Assembly: GCF_963676275.1 (NCBI RefSeq)
Contig: NZ_OY781091.1
Location: 4,969,866 to 5,033,865, forward strand
Reading direction: 5' to 3'
DNA length: 64,000 nucleotides
Source of the DNA: an uncultured Cohaesibacter sp.
GTDB lineage: Bacteria; Pseudomonadota; Alphaproteobacteria; Rhizobiales; Cohaesibacteraceae
Part shown: positions 50,844 to 59,100 of the stretch, piece after piece
Numbering within the stretch: position 1 is the first letter of the stretch
Layout of the letters: every line of letters begins with the position of its first letter
The notes under the pieces: model-generated
Database searches by the model: none
Told to the model about the DNA's origin: nothing
Seen by the model: the letters and a program-made list of their open reading frames with translations, nothing else
Translations under genes and position numbers: made by a program

Positions 50844-51455
50844 GGCCACCAGACCAATGCCATTGAACGAACCTGTCTGTGGGCATGACCGCGCTATGCA
50901 AACGGTCTGTGCTCCGACATGGCAAGAACGCCAGAAAGAAACTCTAACCCTGCTGCCAACAAGGCTTGAAGCGTCAAACGTCCCCAGATTTCAAAAGTCA
51001 GCTCTCTGCAACGGTTGCCTTGTGTTGATTTCAGAAGTGCCAATGGGCCTTCTGCTCTTCTATACAACCGTGTTCCTGCGATATCTGACCATACACAGCC
51101 ATACGTGGGCGTGCAAGAAGAACGAAATCAGATTCTTTGTCCCCGGCGCCCCTGCCGAAATATGACGGAAAGGGCCACTTTTCTCTTGACCGGCCTATCC
51201 CTTTGCGACTCCTCGGATTCTGTCACCGAACGGTAACATTATGCAGATTCATTGCAGCGGAATTTTTTTTTATCACTTCCGATATTGACCGCAGAGAGAA
51301 TCGCAATGCAGATTTTCCGTTGCCTGCGCATGTGAGACAAGGTGCTGATTTTACGATCTTTTTAGAATCTGCGATCAAAAGGGGAACGATAGAATCGGAT
51401 TCGCAAAGCCGAGCTATCCATATTGCATTTGGATGACGTTTCCGAAGATCCACCA
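50844..51455. other. Long gene-free region between rhodanese and rpsT genes
   Basis: About 610 bases with no credible gene. The right half is AT-rich, with a run of nine T near 51260, and carries the GANTC cluster. Only weak DnaA-box-like words are visible (CTATCCATA near 51414, AGATCCACC near 51446). Confidence 0.5.
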
Positions 51456-51498
51456 CAAAAAAGCCCGGCTAGAACCGGGCTTTGATGCAATCGGAATC
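51131..51498. promoter_or_regulatory. Cluster of GANTC (CcrM) methylation sites
   Basis: Nine GANTC sites occur in 368 bases, starting at 51131, 51207, 51216, 51246, 51298, 51365, 51392, 51398 and 51494. About 1.4 would be expected from a random sequence of even composition. CcrM methylates GANTC in alphaproteobacteria in a cell-cycle-dependent way, so this may be a cell-cycle-controlled promoter region or part of an origin near dnaA. Confidence 0.55.
51456..51483 (-). terminator. Intrinsic terminator of rpsT
   Basis: Perfect 9-base stem AAAGCCCGG / CCGGGCTTT with a 6-base loop and a run of T residues on the reverse strand, 20 bases after the rpsT stop codon. Confidence 0.92.
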
Positions 51499-51502
51499 GA
51501 CT

Positions 51503-51769
51503 TTATTCGGCCAGAGCCTTTACGCGTTTGCTCAGGCGCGAGATTTTACGAGAAGCGGTATTAGCATGGAACACGCCTTTGGCAACGGCGCGCATCATTT
51601 CGGACTGGGCCTTGCGCAGAGCTTCGGAAGCGGCAGCCTGTTCGCCGGTGGCGATGGCTTCTTCTACGAAGCGGATATAGGTGCGAACGCGGGTACGACG
51701 TGCTTTGTTGACGGCGGTTTTGCGTGCAATCTTGCGGGTCGCCTTTTTGGCGGAAACTGTATTGGCCAT
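51503..51769 (-). CDS. rpsT: 30S ribosomal protein S20
   Basis: Primary 16S rRNA-binding protein of 88 residues, very rich in Lys, Arg and Ala. The N-terminus [20 protein letters not shown] and the C-terminal [18 protein letters not shown] match S20. It is followed by a strong terminator, and its proximity to dnaA is common in rhizobia. Confidence 0.97.
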   Translation of the reverse strand: MANTVSAKKATRKIARKTAVNKARRTRVRTYIRFVEEAIATGEQAAASEALRKAQSEMMRAVAKGVFHANTASRKISRLSKRVKALAE

Positions 51770-52101
51770 TGAGCCTATCCTTGCTTTTCCATGCAGGTCC
51801 TTATCGGACCGCTCACGCCGCTACATCACATCAGCCCTCAGATCTGAACAGGCCAGGAAGGACGAGCAGCTCACCTTGCAAAGCGGGGTTGCGCCTTGCT
51901 TTCTCGTTTGCGACAGGCAACCGGCCTGTTCCAAGACATCCCGATTGCATATCGACTGCAAAAGGCGGCACCTTTGGGCCGCCCATTGAACCGCGCTTAT
52001 AGTCAAACTTGCTGTCCGCGTCAACATCCCAGATGGAGGAAAGGCGCAGAAATCGGGCTTTTTCGGATTCACGAAAAATTAACCCGCTTCACCGGCCTAT
52101 T
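51770..52101. other. rpsT upstream region
   Basis: About 330 bases between the HAD gene and rpsT. It should carry the rpsT promoter and leader on the reverse strand. I recognise no RNA element or gene. Confidence 0.4.
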
Positions 52102-52878
52102 TCAGCTTGCCGGGTTGGTCGGGCTGGCCATGCTGGCCGGACCGTCCGGCAGGTGAACACCGATTGCATGCAGCACATCGCTGAGAAACTGGCCCAGATT
52201 GTCGGTCACATGATTGACATGGGGGGCATCCGTTCCTTCCGCATCCCAGCGTCCCTGAAAGACAGCGCCCATCTGATCGGGAACAATCAACACGCAATTC
52301 ATGCCCATTTCGGCCGGCACGAGCAGATTGCGCGCCAGATCCTCGAACATGGCGGCCCGCTGTGGCTTGATGCCGGTCTGGGCAAGCAGCCGTTCATAAG
52401 GTGCCCGATTGGGCTTGGGGTCGAGCCCGGCCCTGACAATGTCGAATACATCATCGAAATAGCCGGTGATGCCGAGCCGCTCGGAAACCTTGCGGGCATG
52501 GTCCTGCGTGCCGTTGGTATAGATATAGCATTTGCCCGGCAAGGCGCATAAAGCTGCTGCCAGCAAGGGATCGGGCTTGACCACGCTATGATCGATATCA
52601 TGCACATATTCAAGAAAAACATCCGGCTCGATATGATGCTCTATCATCAATCCGCGCAGGGTTGTGCCATATTGCTTGTAATAGCTGTGGCGCAAATGGG
52701 AGGCATCCTCGATGGTCAGGCCCAGCAGATTGGACACGAATTCGTTCATCTTGACTTCCATCTGCGCAAAAAGGTCGACATGGCGCGGATAGAGCGTGTT
52801 GTCCAAATCGAAAATCCAGCTGTCGATATCCCTGAAACTGCTGTGCAGATGAGAGCCGGATTGCTGGCCGCTTTGCAT
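52102..52878 (-). CDS. HAD-family pyrimidine 5'-nucleotidase
   Basis: 258 residues with all HAD motifs: WIFDLDNTLYP (nucleophile and acid Asp), CYIYTNGTQDHARKV (Thr/Asn motif II), and the Lys of motif III in GLDPKPNRAPYERLL followed by the Asp of MFEDLARNLLVPAEMGM. It resembles the pyrimidine 5'-nucleotidase/Sdt1 type. The ATG at 52878 has GGAG at seven bases. The frame is open about 90 codons upstream without conserved content. Confidence 0.88.
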   Translation of the reverse strand: MQSGQQSGSHLHSSFRDIDSWIFDLDNTLYPRHVDLFAQMEVKMNEFVSNLLGLTIEDASHLRHSYYKQYGTTLRGLMIEHHIEPDVFLEYVHDIDHSVVKPDPLLAAALCALPGKCYIYTNGTQDHARKVSERLGITGYFDDVFDIVRAGLDPKPNRAPYERLLAQTGIKPQRAAMFEDLARNLLVPAEMGMNCVLIVPDQMGAVFQGRWDAEGTDAPHVNHVTDNLGQFLSDVLHAIGVHLPDGPASMASPTNPAS

Positions 52879-53280
52879 CGATATCTCCAATCGTCTTTGT
52901 TCCCGGAACAGGGAATCAGACCTGAGGGGCAGGAATGAGCCGGGACAATGGCACGAAACCGACCATAAACCAAGCCGCGACCCGGTGCATGTGAAATCAG
53001 CGCTCTTGCCGTGGCTGATCCAGTTCCAAACCCGCCGGGTCTGCTCATGGAGGCTTTCCCAAAGGACTGGCCCAAACAGCTTGCAAAGAGGGCAAAGCCC
53101 TGCATTAGATAGAGAGAGACATAAATCGGTCACATGGCGCAAAAAAACCATCTTTTGCCTGTCGTTATGCGGCAGGCAGCATCGGCTCTCTCAAGAGCAT
53201 CCAATGAGTTATCCTTCATTGACGCATGATCGAATGAAGATAGAAGATTAGGGCCGGAACAGAGATAAGGGCAATCTGCG
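52879..53280. other. Divergent promoter region of the HAD gene and a histidine kinase
   Basis: About 400 bases between oppositely oriented genes. No gene or structured element was recognised. Promoters for both neighbours are expected here. Confidence 0.4.
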
Positions 53281-54762
53281 ATGGATGATACAAGGCAGAA
53301 GCAAGAGGATGGCAAGATCGATGGCCTGCTGGAGCCTGCGGTTGCCTCCCGATCGCCGGCTGACGCAGGAAAAAAGGGCTATCCGGCCTTCGGCCTGTCG
53401 ACCAAGCTGCTGCTGTTGACGCTGCTTTTCGTCATGCTCTGCGAAATCCTGATCTTCGTGCCTTCCATCTCGAAATTCCGCTCGGACTGGCTGGTTCGCA
53501 AGCTCGAACTGGCCGAAGTGGCAGCCCTCATCTATACCAATGCATCCGATGATCTCAAGGACAAGGCCATTGAGCGCGAATTGCTTGCCCGCCTCAATGT
53601 GCAGACACTGGGGCTGCGCAACAAGGGCGAGCGGCGTCTGCTGGCCATGGTTGACATGCCCGGCACCATCATGCGTGATGACAATGTGCAGACCATGAGC
53701 CCGCTTGAACAGATCGCCGCTGCTTTCGATACATTGCTTTTCGGCAAGGGGCGCACCATTCGTGTGGTTGGCCAGACCAAGGACAATCAGGGGCTGGTGG
53801 AAATGGTTCTGGAGGAGACCGGCCTGCGCGCGGACATGATCCGCTTCTCGATCAACATTCTCCTGCTTTCGCTGGTCATCTCGGTGGTCACGGCGGGAAT
53901 GGTCTATCTGTCCCTGCGCGCCCTGCTGGTGCGTCCGATTCTGGGGCTTCTGGACAATATGGCTCGCTTCACCTCCAATCCCGAGGACACCCGGTCTGTT
54001 ATCCGGCCCTCCCAGCGGCGCGATGAAATCGGCATGATCGAATTGCAGCTAGGCGAGATGGAGGCCATTCTGGCCAAGACATTGCACAAGCAGAAGCGTC
54101 TGGCCGATCTCGGGCTGGCCGTATCCAAGATCAACCATGATCTGCGCAATATCATCGCCTCGGCGCAGCTATTCTCCGATCGTCTCGCTATGCTGGATGA
54201 CCCGACCGTGCAAAGGGTTGTTCCCAAGCTGATGGGCACGCTTGATCGCGCCGTTGACTATTCCCAGGCCGTGATGTCCTACGGCAAGGCGCAAGAAGCC
54301 CCGCCCGACAAGCGGCTCTTGAAGCTGTTTCAACTGGGGGAGGAAATGCGCGACCTGCTGGACCTGTCCGAAAGCTCGCGCCTGACCTATTCCAACCATA
54401 TTCCTCAGGATCTGGAAGTCTATGCCGATCCGGGGCAGCTCTTCCGGGTTCTGATGAATCTGTGTCGAAATTCGGTGGATGTGATGCAGGCCAGCAAGGA
54501 AGAAGCCGTCATCTGCCGTCTCGACCTTTATGCCCATATCGAGAATGACAACACAATTATCGAAATTTCCGATACCGGACCGGGAGTTCCCGAAATGGCG
54601 CGGGCCAATCTGTTCCGTCCCTTTCAGGGATCGCTGCGGCAGGGCGGGACCGGTCTGGGGCTTGCCATTGCCGAGGAAATCGTTCGCGCCCATGGCGGAT
54701 CGATCCGCCTGCTGGATCGTAGCCCCGGTGCCCATTTTGAAATTCGCCTGCCGCGAAGCTAG
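53281..54762 (+). CDS. Sensor histidine kinase with HAMP linker
   Basis: 493 residues: membrane segments at about 40-60 and 190-213 enclose a periplasmic sensor of roughly 130 residues. A HAMP-like linker (RALLVRPILGLLDNMARFT) follows, then a dimerisation helix with His286 in SKINHDLRNIIASAQ, and an ATPase with NLCRNSVDVMQ, EISDTGPGVPE and GTGLGLAIAEEIVRAHGG. The order His-Asp-Leu-Arg-Asn is atypical of classical HisKA. No response regulator is adjacent. The signal is unknown. Confidence 0.9.
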   Translation: MDDTRQKQEDGKIDGLLEPAVASRSPADAGKKGYPAFGLSTKLLLLTLLFVMLCEILIFVPSISKFRSDWLVRKLELAEVAALIYTNASDDLKDKAIERELLARLNVQTLGLRNKGERRLLAMVDMPGTIMRDDNVQTMSPLEQIAAAFDTLLFGKGRTIRVVGQTKDNQGLVEMVLEETGLRADMIRFSINILLLSLVISVVTAGMVYLSLRALLVRPILGLLDNMARFTSNPEDTRSVIRPSQRRDEIGMIELQLGEMEAILAKTLHKQKRLADLGLAVSKINHDLRNIIASAQLFSDRLAMLDDPTVQRVVPKLMGTLDRAVDYSQAVMSYGKAQEAPPDKRLLKLFQLGEEMRDLLDLSESSRLTYSNHIPQDLEVYADPGQLFRVLMNLCRNSVDVMQASKEEAVICRLDLYAHIENDNTIIEISDTGPGVPEMARANLFRPFQGSLRQGGTGLGLAIAEEIVRAHGGSIRLLDRSPGAHFEIRLPRS

Positions 54763-54890
54763 GCATTCCGCGATTGGATTCGGAGCCGGAATGAAATTCG
54801 CCACCCACCACCAGACAAAAGGCCAGAGCCCTTGGGCAACCCTGACCTTCTGTAAAAGAAAGCAAAGACAATAAAGACAATAATGTGAGG

Positions 54891-55547
54891 CTAGAGCGCT
54901 TTCTTTGAGAAATACCAGTCGACGGTATCATAGCCTTCGGACGCGCGCTTTGCTGCCGCTTCAACCGTCGAAGGGGGTGGAACGATGACCTTGTCGCCCG
55001 GCTGCCAGCCTTCCGGCGTTGCCACCTTGTTGGCGTCCGAGGTTTGCAAGGCGGCAAGCAGGCGAACAAATTCGGGGATCGAGCGACCGTTCGACAGCGG
55101 ATAATAGACCATCGCGCGCAGGATGCCTTTCGGATCGATCAGGAAGGTCGCGCGCACGGCGGAAGTATCACTGGCGCCCGGATGGATCATGCCATAGGCC
55201 TTGGCAACCGTCATCGGAATGTCGTCGATGATCGGGAACTGGATGTCGACGCCCCAATTCTCCTTGATACTGCGCACCCATGCGATATGGGAATGGACAC
55301 TGTCGATGGACAGGCCGAGCAATTCGCAATTCATCGACTGGAACTGGTCATAGGCCTTGGCGAAGGCCATGAATTCGGTAGAGCAAACCGGTGTGAAATC
55401 GGCCGGGTGGGAGAAGAGAATCAGCCATTTGCCTTCATAATCGGAGAGCTTGCGAACACCCGCAGTCGTTGGCGCGCAAAAATCCGGTGCAGGTTTGTTC
55501 AACTGCGGAAATGCCGGAACTGCTGCCGGGTTATCGATTTCAGACAT
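54891..55547 (-). CDS. 1-Cys peroxiredoxin (Prx6 type)
   Basis: Thiol peroxidase of 218 residues. The peroxidatic Cys55 is in SHPADFTPVCSTEFMAF, the Prx6-type motif. Further cysteines occur only at 24 and 74, with no C-terminal resolving Cys, and the long C-terminal arm (GDKVIVPPPSTVE) fits Prx6. It detoxifies hydrogen peroxide or alkyl hydroperoxides. It is divergent from the OxyR-like gene, so direct control by it is likely. The ATG has AAGGAG. Confidence 0.93.
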   Translation of the reverse strand: MSEIDNPAAVPAFPQLNKPAPDFCAPTTAGVRKLSDYEGKWLILFSHPADFTPVCSTEFMAFAKAYDQFQSMNCELLGLSIDSVHSHIAWVRSIKENWGVDIQFPIIDDIPMTVAKAYGMIHPGASDTSAVRATFLIDPKGILRAMVYYPLSNGRSIPEFVRLLAALQTSDANKVATPEGWQPGDKVIVPPPSTVEAAAKRASEGYDTVDWYFSKKAL

Positions 55548-55649
55548 GTAAAATACTCCTTTTTAGACAGGCCGAATGCCGTCATTGCTGTTGACGCGAC
55601 TTTAGCAAGCAACTATTTATTAGAGAAATGAGTTATTTTTGATGTTTTA

Positions 55650-55664
55650 ATCGAGAAAATCGAT
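55650..55664. promoter_or_regulatory. LysR-type palindrome in the peroxiredoxin-oxyR intergenic region
   Basis: ATCGA-GAAAA-TCGAT is a 15-base interrupted palindrome of the size expected for a LysR-family half-operator. It ends seven bases before the oxyR-like start codon, in the 123-base divergent region shared with the peroxiredoxin gene, so it is placed for autoregulation. Confidence 0.5.
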
Positions 55665-55670
55665 AACAGC

Positions 55671-56585
55671 ATGTTGCCATCCCTGCGTCAGTTGACCTTT
55701 CTTGTTGCCTTGGCCGAAGAGCTGCATTTCAGCAATGCGGCCAAGCGCTGCAACGTGACCCAGTCGACCCTGAGCGCGGGGTTGAAGGAGTTGGAGGCCA
55801 TCCTTGGTGTGACTCTGGCCGAACGATCCCGGCGCTCGGTAATCATGACGCCGCTGGGGCGCAAGATCGTCGAGCAGGCCCGCAAGATTTTGGCCGATGC
55901 CCAGCATCTGGTAGAAACGGCGGCTCTGGAATCAGAGGCCATGGCTGGCGATATGCATATGGGGGTGATCCCGACCATCGGCCCGTTTCTGCTGCCGCGC
56001 TTGCGCCCGCTTTTGCGCGATGCCCACCCCCGGCTGCGCCTCTATCTGCGCGAAGAATTGACAGACCAGCTGCTGGATGGCCTCAAGAGCGGACGGCTTG
56101 ATGTGGCCCTGATCGCGCTCCCCCATGATGTGGGGGATCTGGAGCTGCTCGAGCTGTTCGAGGACGGATATCATCTGGTTGCCCCCACCGACCACAAGCT
56201 GGCAGCAAGTCATGCAGCCGACGGCGGCATGCTGAAGGGCGAATCCCTGATGCTGCTGGAAAAGGGCCATTGCCTGCAACAACATGCCCTCTCGGCCTTT
56301 CCGGGGCTTCTGAACAAGGATGTGGAATTTGACGCCACCAGCCTGCCGACTTTGCTGGCGATGGTGGAGGAGGGGCTGGGTTCGACACTCATTCCCAACA
56401 TGGCCATTGATGCCGGCCTGACCCGGGCCCATGAGGTGGCCGAAATCGATCTGCCGACATCCCTGCCGCGCAGAATAACGCTGGTCTGGCGCAAATCATC
56501 CACCCGCAAGGAGGATTTCCGCGCCTTGGGAGATCTGATCATCGCAGCCAGAAACAGCCTGCATGCTCCCGCGCCAAGGGCGTAA
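55671..56585 (+). CDS. oxyR: OxyR-like LysR-family regulator with a single redox cysteine
   Basis: 304 residues: an N-terminal helix-turn-helix (LRQLTFLVALAEELHFSNAA, VTQSTLSAGLKELEAILG) and a C-terminal sensor domain with GVIPTIGPFLLPRL. The redox loop has Cys201 in LEKGHCLQQHAL, matching Cys199 of E. coli OxyR. The position of Cys208 is Phe210, and the only other Cys is Cys27 in the DNA-binding part. The classical disulfide therefore cannot form. Its place next to a divergent peroxiredoxin supports a peroxide-response role. Confidence 0.87.
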   Translation: MLPSLRQLTFLVALAEELHFSNAAKRCNVTQSTLSAGLKELEAILGVTLAERSRRSVIMTPLGRKIVEQARKILADAQHLVETAALESEAMAGDMHMGVIPTIGPFLLPRLRPLLRDAHPRLRLYLREELTDQLLDGLKSGRLDVALIALPHDVGDLELLELFEDGYHLVAPTDHKLAASHAADGGMLKGESLMLLEKGHCLQQHALSAFPGLLNKDVEFDATSLPTLLAMVEEGLGSTLIPNMAIDAGLTRAHEVAEIDLPTSLPRRITLVWRKSSTRKEDFRALGDLIIAARNSLHAPAPRA

Positions 56586-56615
56586 AGACTGCCGCAGACA
56601 TGAGAGAAACGGACC

Positions 56616-56975
56616 ATGACACGCGATGAATTCGATGCCTATTGCGCCAGCCTCAAACATGCCACCAATGTGGTGCAGTGGGGTGGCTGCTCTGTATGGA
56701 AGATCGGTGGCAAGATCTTTGCGCTCTGCTCTCCCGAGAGCAAAAAAGAGGGTTCCCCCGGCAGGATCAGTTTTAAATGCTCCGATATCGCTTTTGAAAT
56801 TCTGCGCGAGGAGCCGGGCATCATTCCCGCGCCCCATCTGGCGCGGGCCAAATGGGTCCAGCTCAGCGAGCCCGACGCCATGAGCGATGAGGATATCAGA
56901 TTGCATCTGCATGCCGCCCACACCATCATTGCAGGCAGGCTGACCAGAAAGCTGCGGGCAGAGCTGGGCCTTTAG
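56616..56975 (+). CDS. MmcQ/YjbR family protein
   Basis: 119 residues with the family features: EFDAYCASLKHATN at the start, VWKIGGKIFALCSP, ISFKCSDIAFEILRE and PAPHLARAKWVQL. The fold resembles the CyaY/YjbR type and is sometimes described as DNA-binding. The function is not established. It starts 30 bases after the oxyR-like stop codon and is probably co-transcribed with it. Confidence 0.88.
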   Translation: MTRDEFDAYCASLKHATNVVQWGGCSVWKIGGKIFALCSPESKKEGSPGRISFKCSDIAFEILREEPGIIPAPHLARAKWVQLSEPDAMSDEDIRLHLHAAHTIIAGRLTRKLRAELGL

Positions 56976-57267
56976 GCGAGGTCCAGATGCATGAAGGCTG
57001 CCGCAGGCGCGCATACGCCCCAAATCGCTGCGACTTTATGGCGAAAATGGCAGTGAAATGAAGGCCCCCAAGGCTTGACCCCTGCGGGTGCATTTGCCAA
57101 AATCCGGTCTGTAAACCTTTCGGCGCTGAGCGCGGTCATCCTGTCGGAACCTGACATCCAGTCAGGGCAACCGGTATCGAGGAGGGCAACCGCGGCGCAC
57201 AGCCCGGACGTTCACAGTGAACATGGTTTTGCGATCATATTTCCGGGCTGATCAGACCGGAGATACA

Positions 57268-58641
57268 ATGATGAAAACCATTATCGAACCCTTCCGCATC
57301 AAATCGGTAGAACCCATCCGCATGACCACGCGCGCCGAGCGCGAGGCGGCGCTCAAGGCCGTCGACTATAACCTCTTTGCACTCAGGTCCGAAGACGTGA
57401 TCATCGATCTGCTGACCGATTCGGGCACCGGCGCCATGAGCGCCGAGCAGTGGGCCGCCGTCATGCGTGGCGATGAGAGCTATGCCGGTTCTCCCTCCTA
57501 TTATCGCTTCCGTGACAGTGTGCAGGAACTGATGCCGTTCGAGCATATCATTCCAACCCATCAGGGCCGCGCGGCCGAGGCGATTCTGGTTTCCATCTTC
57601 GGTGGGGCGGGCAAGCATGTTCCCTCCAACACCCATTTCGACACCACCCGCGGCAATATCGAGGCCTCTGGTGCCGAGGCCTATGATCTGGTGATCGCCG
57701 AGGGCAAGGATCCCGCTTCCCTTTACCCCTTCAAGGGCAATATGGATCTGGGCAAGCTGGAAGCCTTTCTGGAGGAGAAGGGCGACAGCGTGCCGATGGT
57801 GATGATCACCATCACCAACAATGCCGGTGGCGGCCAGCCGGTCAGCCTTGAAAATATCCGTGGCGTGGCAGCGCTGGCCCATAAATATGGCAAGCCCTTC
57901 ATCATTGACGGGTGCCGCTTCTCGGAAAATGCCTGGTTCATCAAGCAGCGCGAGGAAGGGCACAAGGATCGTTCGATCAAGGATATCGTGCGCGACTGTT
58001 TCTCGGTTGCCGATGGCATGACCATGAGCGCCAAGAAGGATGCCTTTGGCAATATCGGCGGCTGGATTGCCTTCAATGACGATGCCCTTGCCGATCAGGC
58101 CCGCGTTCGCCTCATCCAGACCGAAGGCTTCCCCACCTATGGTGGCCTTGCCGGGCGCGATCTGGAAGCATTGGCGCAGGGGCTGCATGAGATCATCGAC
58201 GAGGATTATCTCAGATATCGCATCCGCACCAATGAATATATCATCGAAAAGCTCGATGCCATGGGCATTCCGGTGGTCAAGCCGGCAGGCGGCCATGCCG
58301 TATTCGTCGACGCCAAAAGCTGGCTGCCGCATATTGATCCGCTGAAATATCCCGCCCACACCGTGGCCTGCAAGCTCTACGAGATCGGCGGTATCCGCTC
58401 TTGCGAAATCGGCTCGGTGATGTTCGGCCGCCAGACCGACGGCTCGGAAAAGCCAGCCGCCATGGAACTGGTGCGTCTTGCCTTCCCGCGCCGCACCTAT
58501 ACCCAATCCCACGCCGATTATGTGGTGGAAGCCTTTGAAATGCTGGCAGCTGAAAAAGATCGGCTCAAGGGTTTCAAAATCATCAGGGAACCGAAACTGA
58601 TGCGGCATTTCACCTGCAGCTTCGCACCTCTGGACAGCTAA
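57268..58641 (+). CDS. tnaA: Tryptophanase-type beta-eliminating lyase
   Basis: PLP enzyme of the tryptophanase/tyrosine phenol-lyase family, 457 residues. The N-terminal EPFRIKSVEPIRMTTR, IDLLTDSGTGAMS and IPTHQGRAAE are family-typical. The PLP lysine is Lys257 in TMSAKKDAFGN. Three residues that separate the two activities look tryptophanase-like: Asp125 in FDTTRG (Thr124 in TPL), Ile381 in CEIGS (Arg381 in TPL), and His in LMRHFT (Phe in TPL). Indole, pyruvate and ammonia from tryptophan are the expected products. The ATG at 57268 has GGAG. No TnaC-type leader peptide was found upstream. Confidence 0.87.
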   Translation: MMKTIIEPFRIKSVEPIRMTTRAEREAALKAVDYNLFALRSEDVIIDLLTDSGTGAMSAEQWAAVMRGDESYAGSPSYYRFRDSVQELMPFEHIIPTHQGRAAEAILVSIFGGAGKHVPSNTHFDTTRGNIEASGAEAYDLVIAEGKDPASLYPFKGNMDLGKLEAFLEEKGDSVPMVMITITNNAGGGQPVSLENIRGVAALAHKYGKPFIIDGCRFSENAWFIKQREEGHKDRSIKDIVRDCFSVADGMTMSAKKDAFGNIGGWIAFNDDALADQARVRLIQTEGFPTYGGLAGRDLEALAQGLHEIIDEDYLRYRIRTNEYIIEKLDAMGIPVVKPAGGHAVFVDAKSWLPHIDPLKYPAHTVACKLYEIGGIRSCEIGSVMFGRQTDGSEKPAAMELVRLAFPRRTYTQSHADYVVEAFEMLAAEKDRLKGFKIIREPKLMRHFTCSFAPLDS

Positions 58642-58670
58642 CTCCGACTGGGCTCTCCAGATTGTGCGAA

Positions 58671-58709
58671 GGCGCGCCAGCCCAATTTGCTGGCGCGCCT
58701 TTTCTTTTT
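58671..58709 (+). terminator. Intrinsic terminator of the tryptophanase gene
   Basis: Perfect 11-base stem GGCGCGCCAGC / GCTGGCGCGCC with a 7-base loop and a TTTTCTTTTT run, 30 bases after the stop codon. It insulates the small structured gene that follows. Confidence 0.93.
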
Positions 58710-58735
58710 CGAATCGTGAACGAATCGTGTATAAA
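58710..58735 (+). promoter_or_regulatory. Promoter-like site with 9-base direct repeat
   Basis: CGAATCGTG occurs at 58710-58718 and 58721-58729, an 11-base step or about one helical turn. It is followed directly by TATAAA at 58730-58735, a good -10 element. No strong -35 element is present, so an activator or repressor binding the repeats is plausible. The predicted first base is near 58742-58744, which is exactly where the leader's first stem begins. Confidence 0.5.
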
Positions 58736-59008
58736 GGTTGCTAATGCGAGCCCAGCTTAGGGACTGGTTTGCCAAACCAATAACTCTAGCTGCTTATACT
58801 CGCATCCCACGCTCGGTCCATTATGTGGATGCTGATGGATATTGCATAGCTGGAGGCTAAGGCAACCGAGAGGCAAGTGGGATGTATCTGACGCGGGTGA
58901 TCAACGCGAAGGATACCCCGATGCATCGATAAACAGCGGGTAATCTTGTTTGATCGACGCGTTTCACGAAACCTTTTGGTTCCGTGGCCACGGGCCGGAG
59001 GATTCTTT

Positions 59009-59095
59009 ATGAAGACCTCGGTCAAAATTGAAATCAAAATCAACGTGGCAGCATGCCTATTTGGAATCGCGGCCATCTTAAAGGTTTTGATTTAG
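59009..59095 (+). CDS. Small peptide of 28 residues, candidate membrane-active or toxin-like peptide
   Basis: ATG at 59009 with GGAGG seven to eight bases upstream, and stop TAG at 59093-59095, six bases before a perfect terminator. The peptide starts MKTSVKIEIKIN (four Lys in the first ten residues) and ends with a hydrophobic stretch (VAACLFGIAAILKVLI), so it could insert in a membrane. Size, composition and the structured leader fit small toxic or regulatory membrane peptides. No homologue is recognised. It could also be a leader peptide, though nothing follows before the terminator. Confidence 0.5.
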   Translation: MKTSVKIEIKINVAACLFGIAAILKVLI

Positions 59096-59100
59096 AGCGT

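Noticed and set aside
56976-57267. TnaC-like leader peptide before the tryptophanase gene
   Set aside because: Short frames exist (for example near 56989), but none has the Trp and Pro arrangement of TnaC, and none has a good ribosome site.
57235-58608. A 457-codon reverse reading frame over the tryptophanase gene
   Set aside because: Antisense to a gene with conserved PLP motifs. It has no recognisable domain and is produced by codon bias. The same reasoning removes the long antisense frames over miaB (16653-17948), trpS (22904-24247) and maeB (32697-34151).
58744-58806. tRNA gene in the tryptophanase-dehydrogenase gap
   Set aside because: The stem-loop is tRNA-sized, but no T-loop sequence, D-loop pattern or anticodon arm fits. 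It is better explained as the first hairpin of the structured leader.
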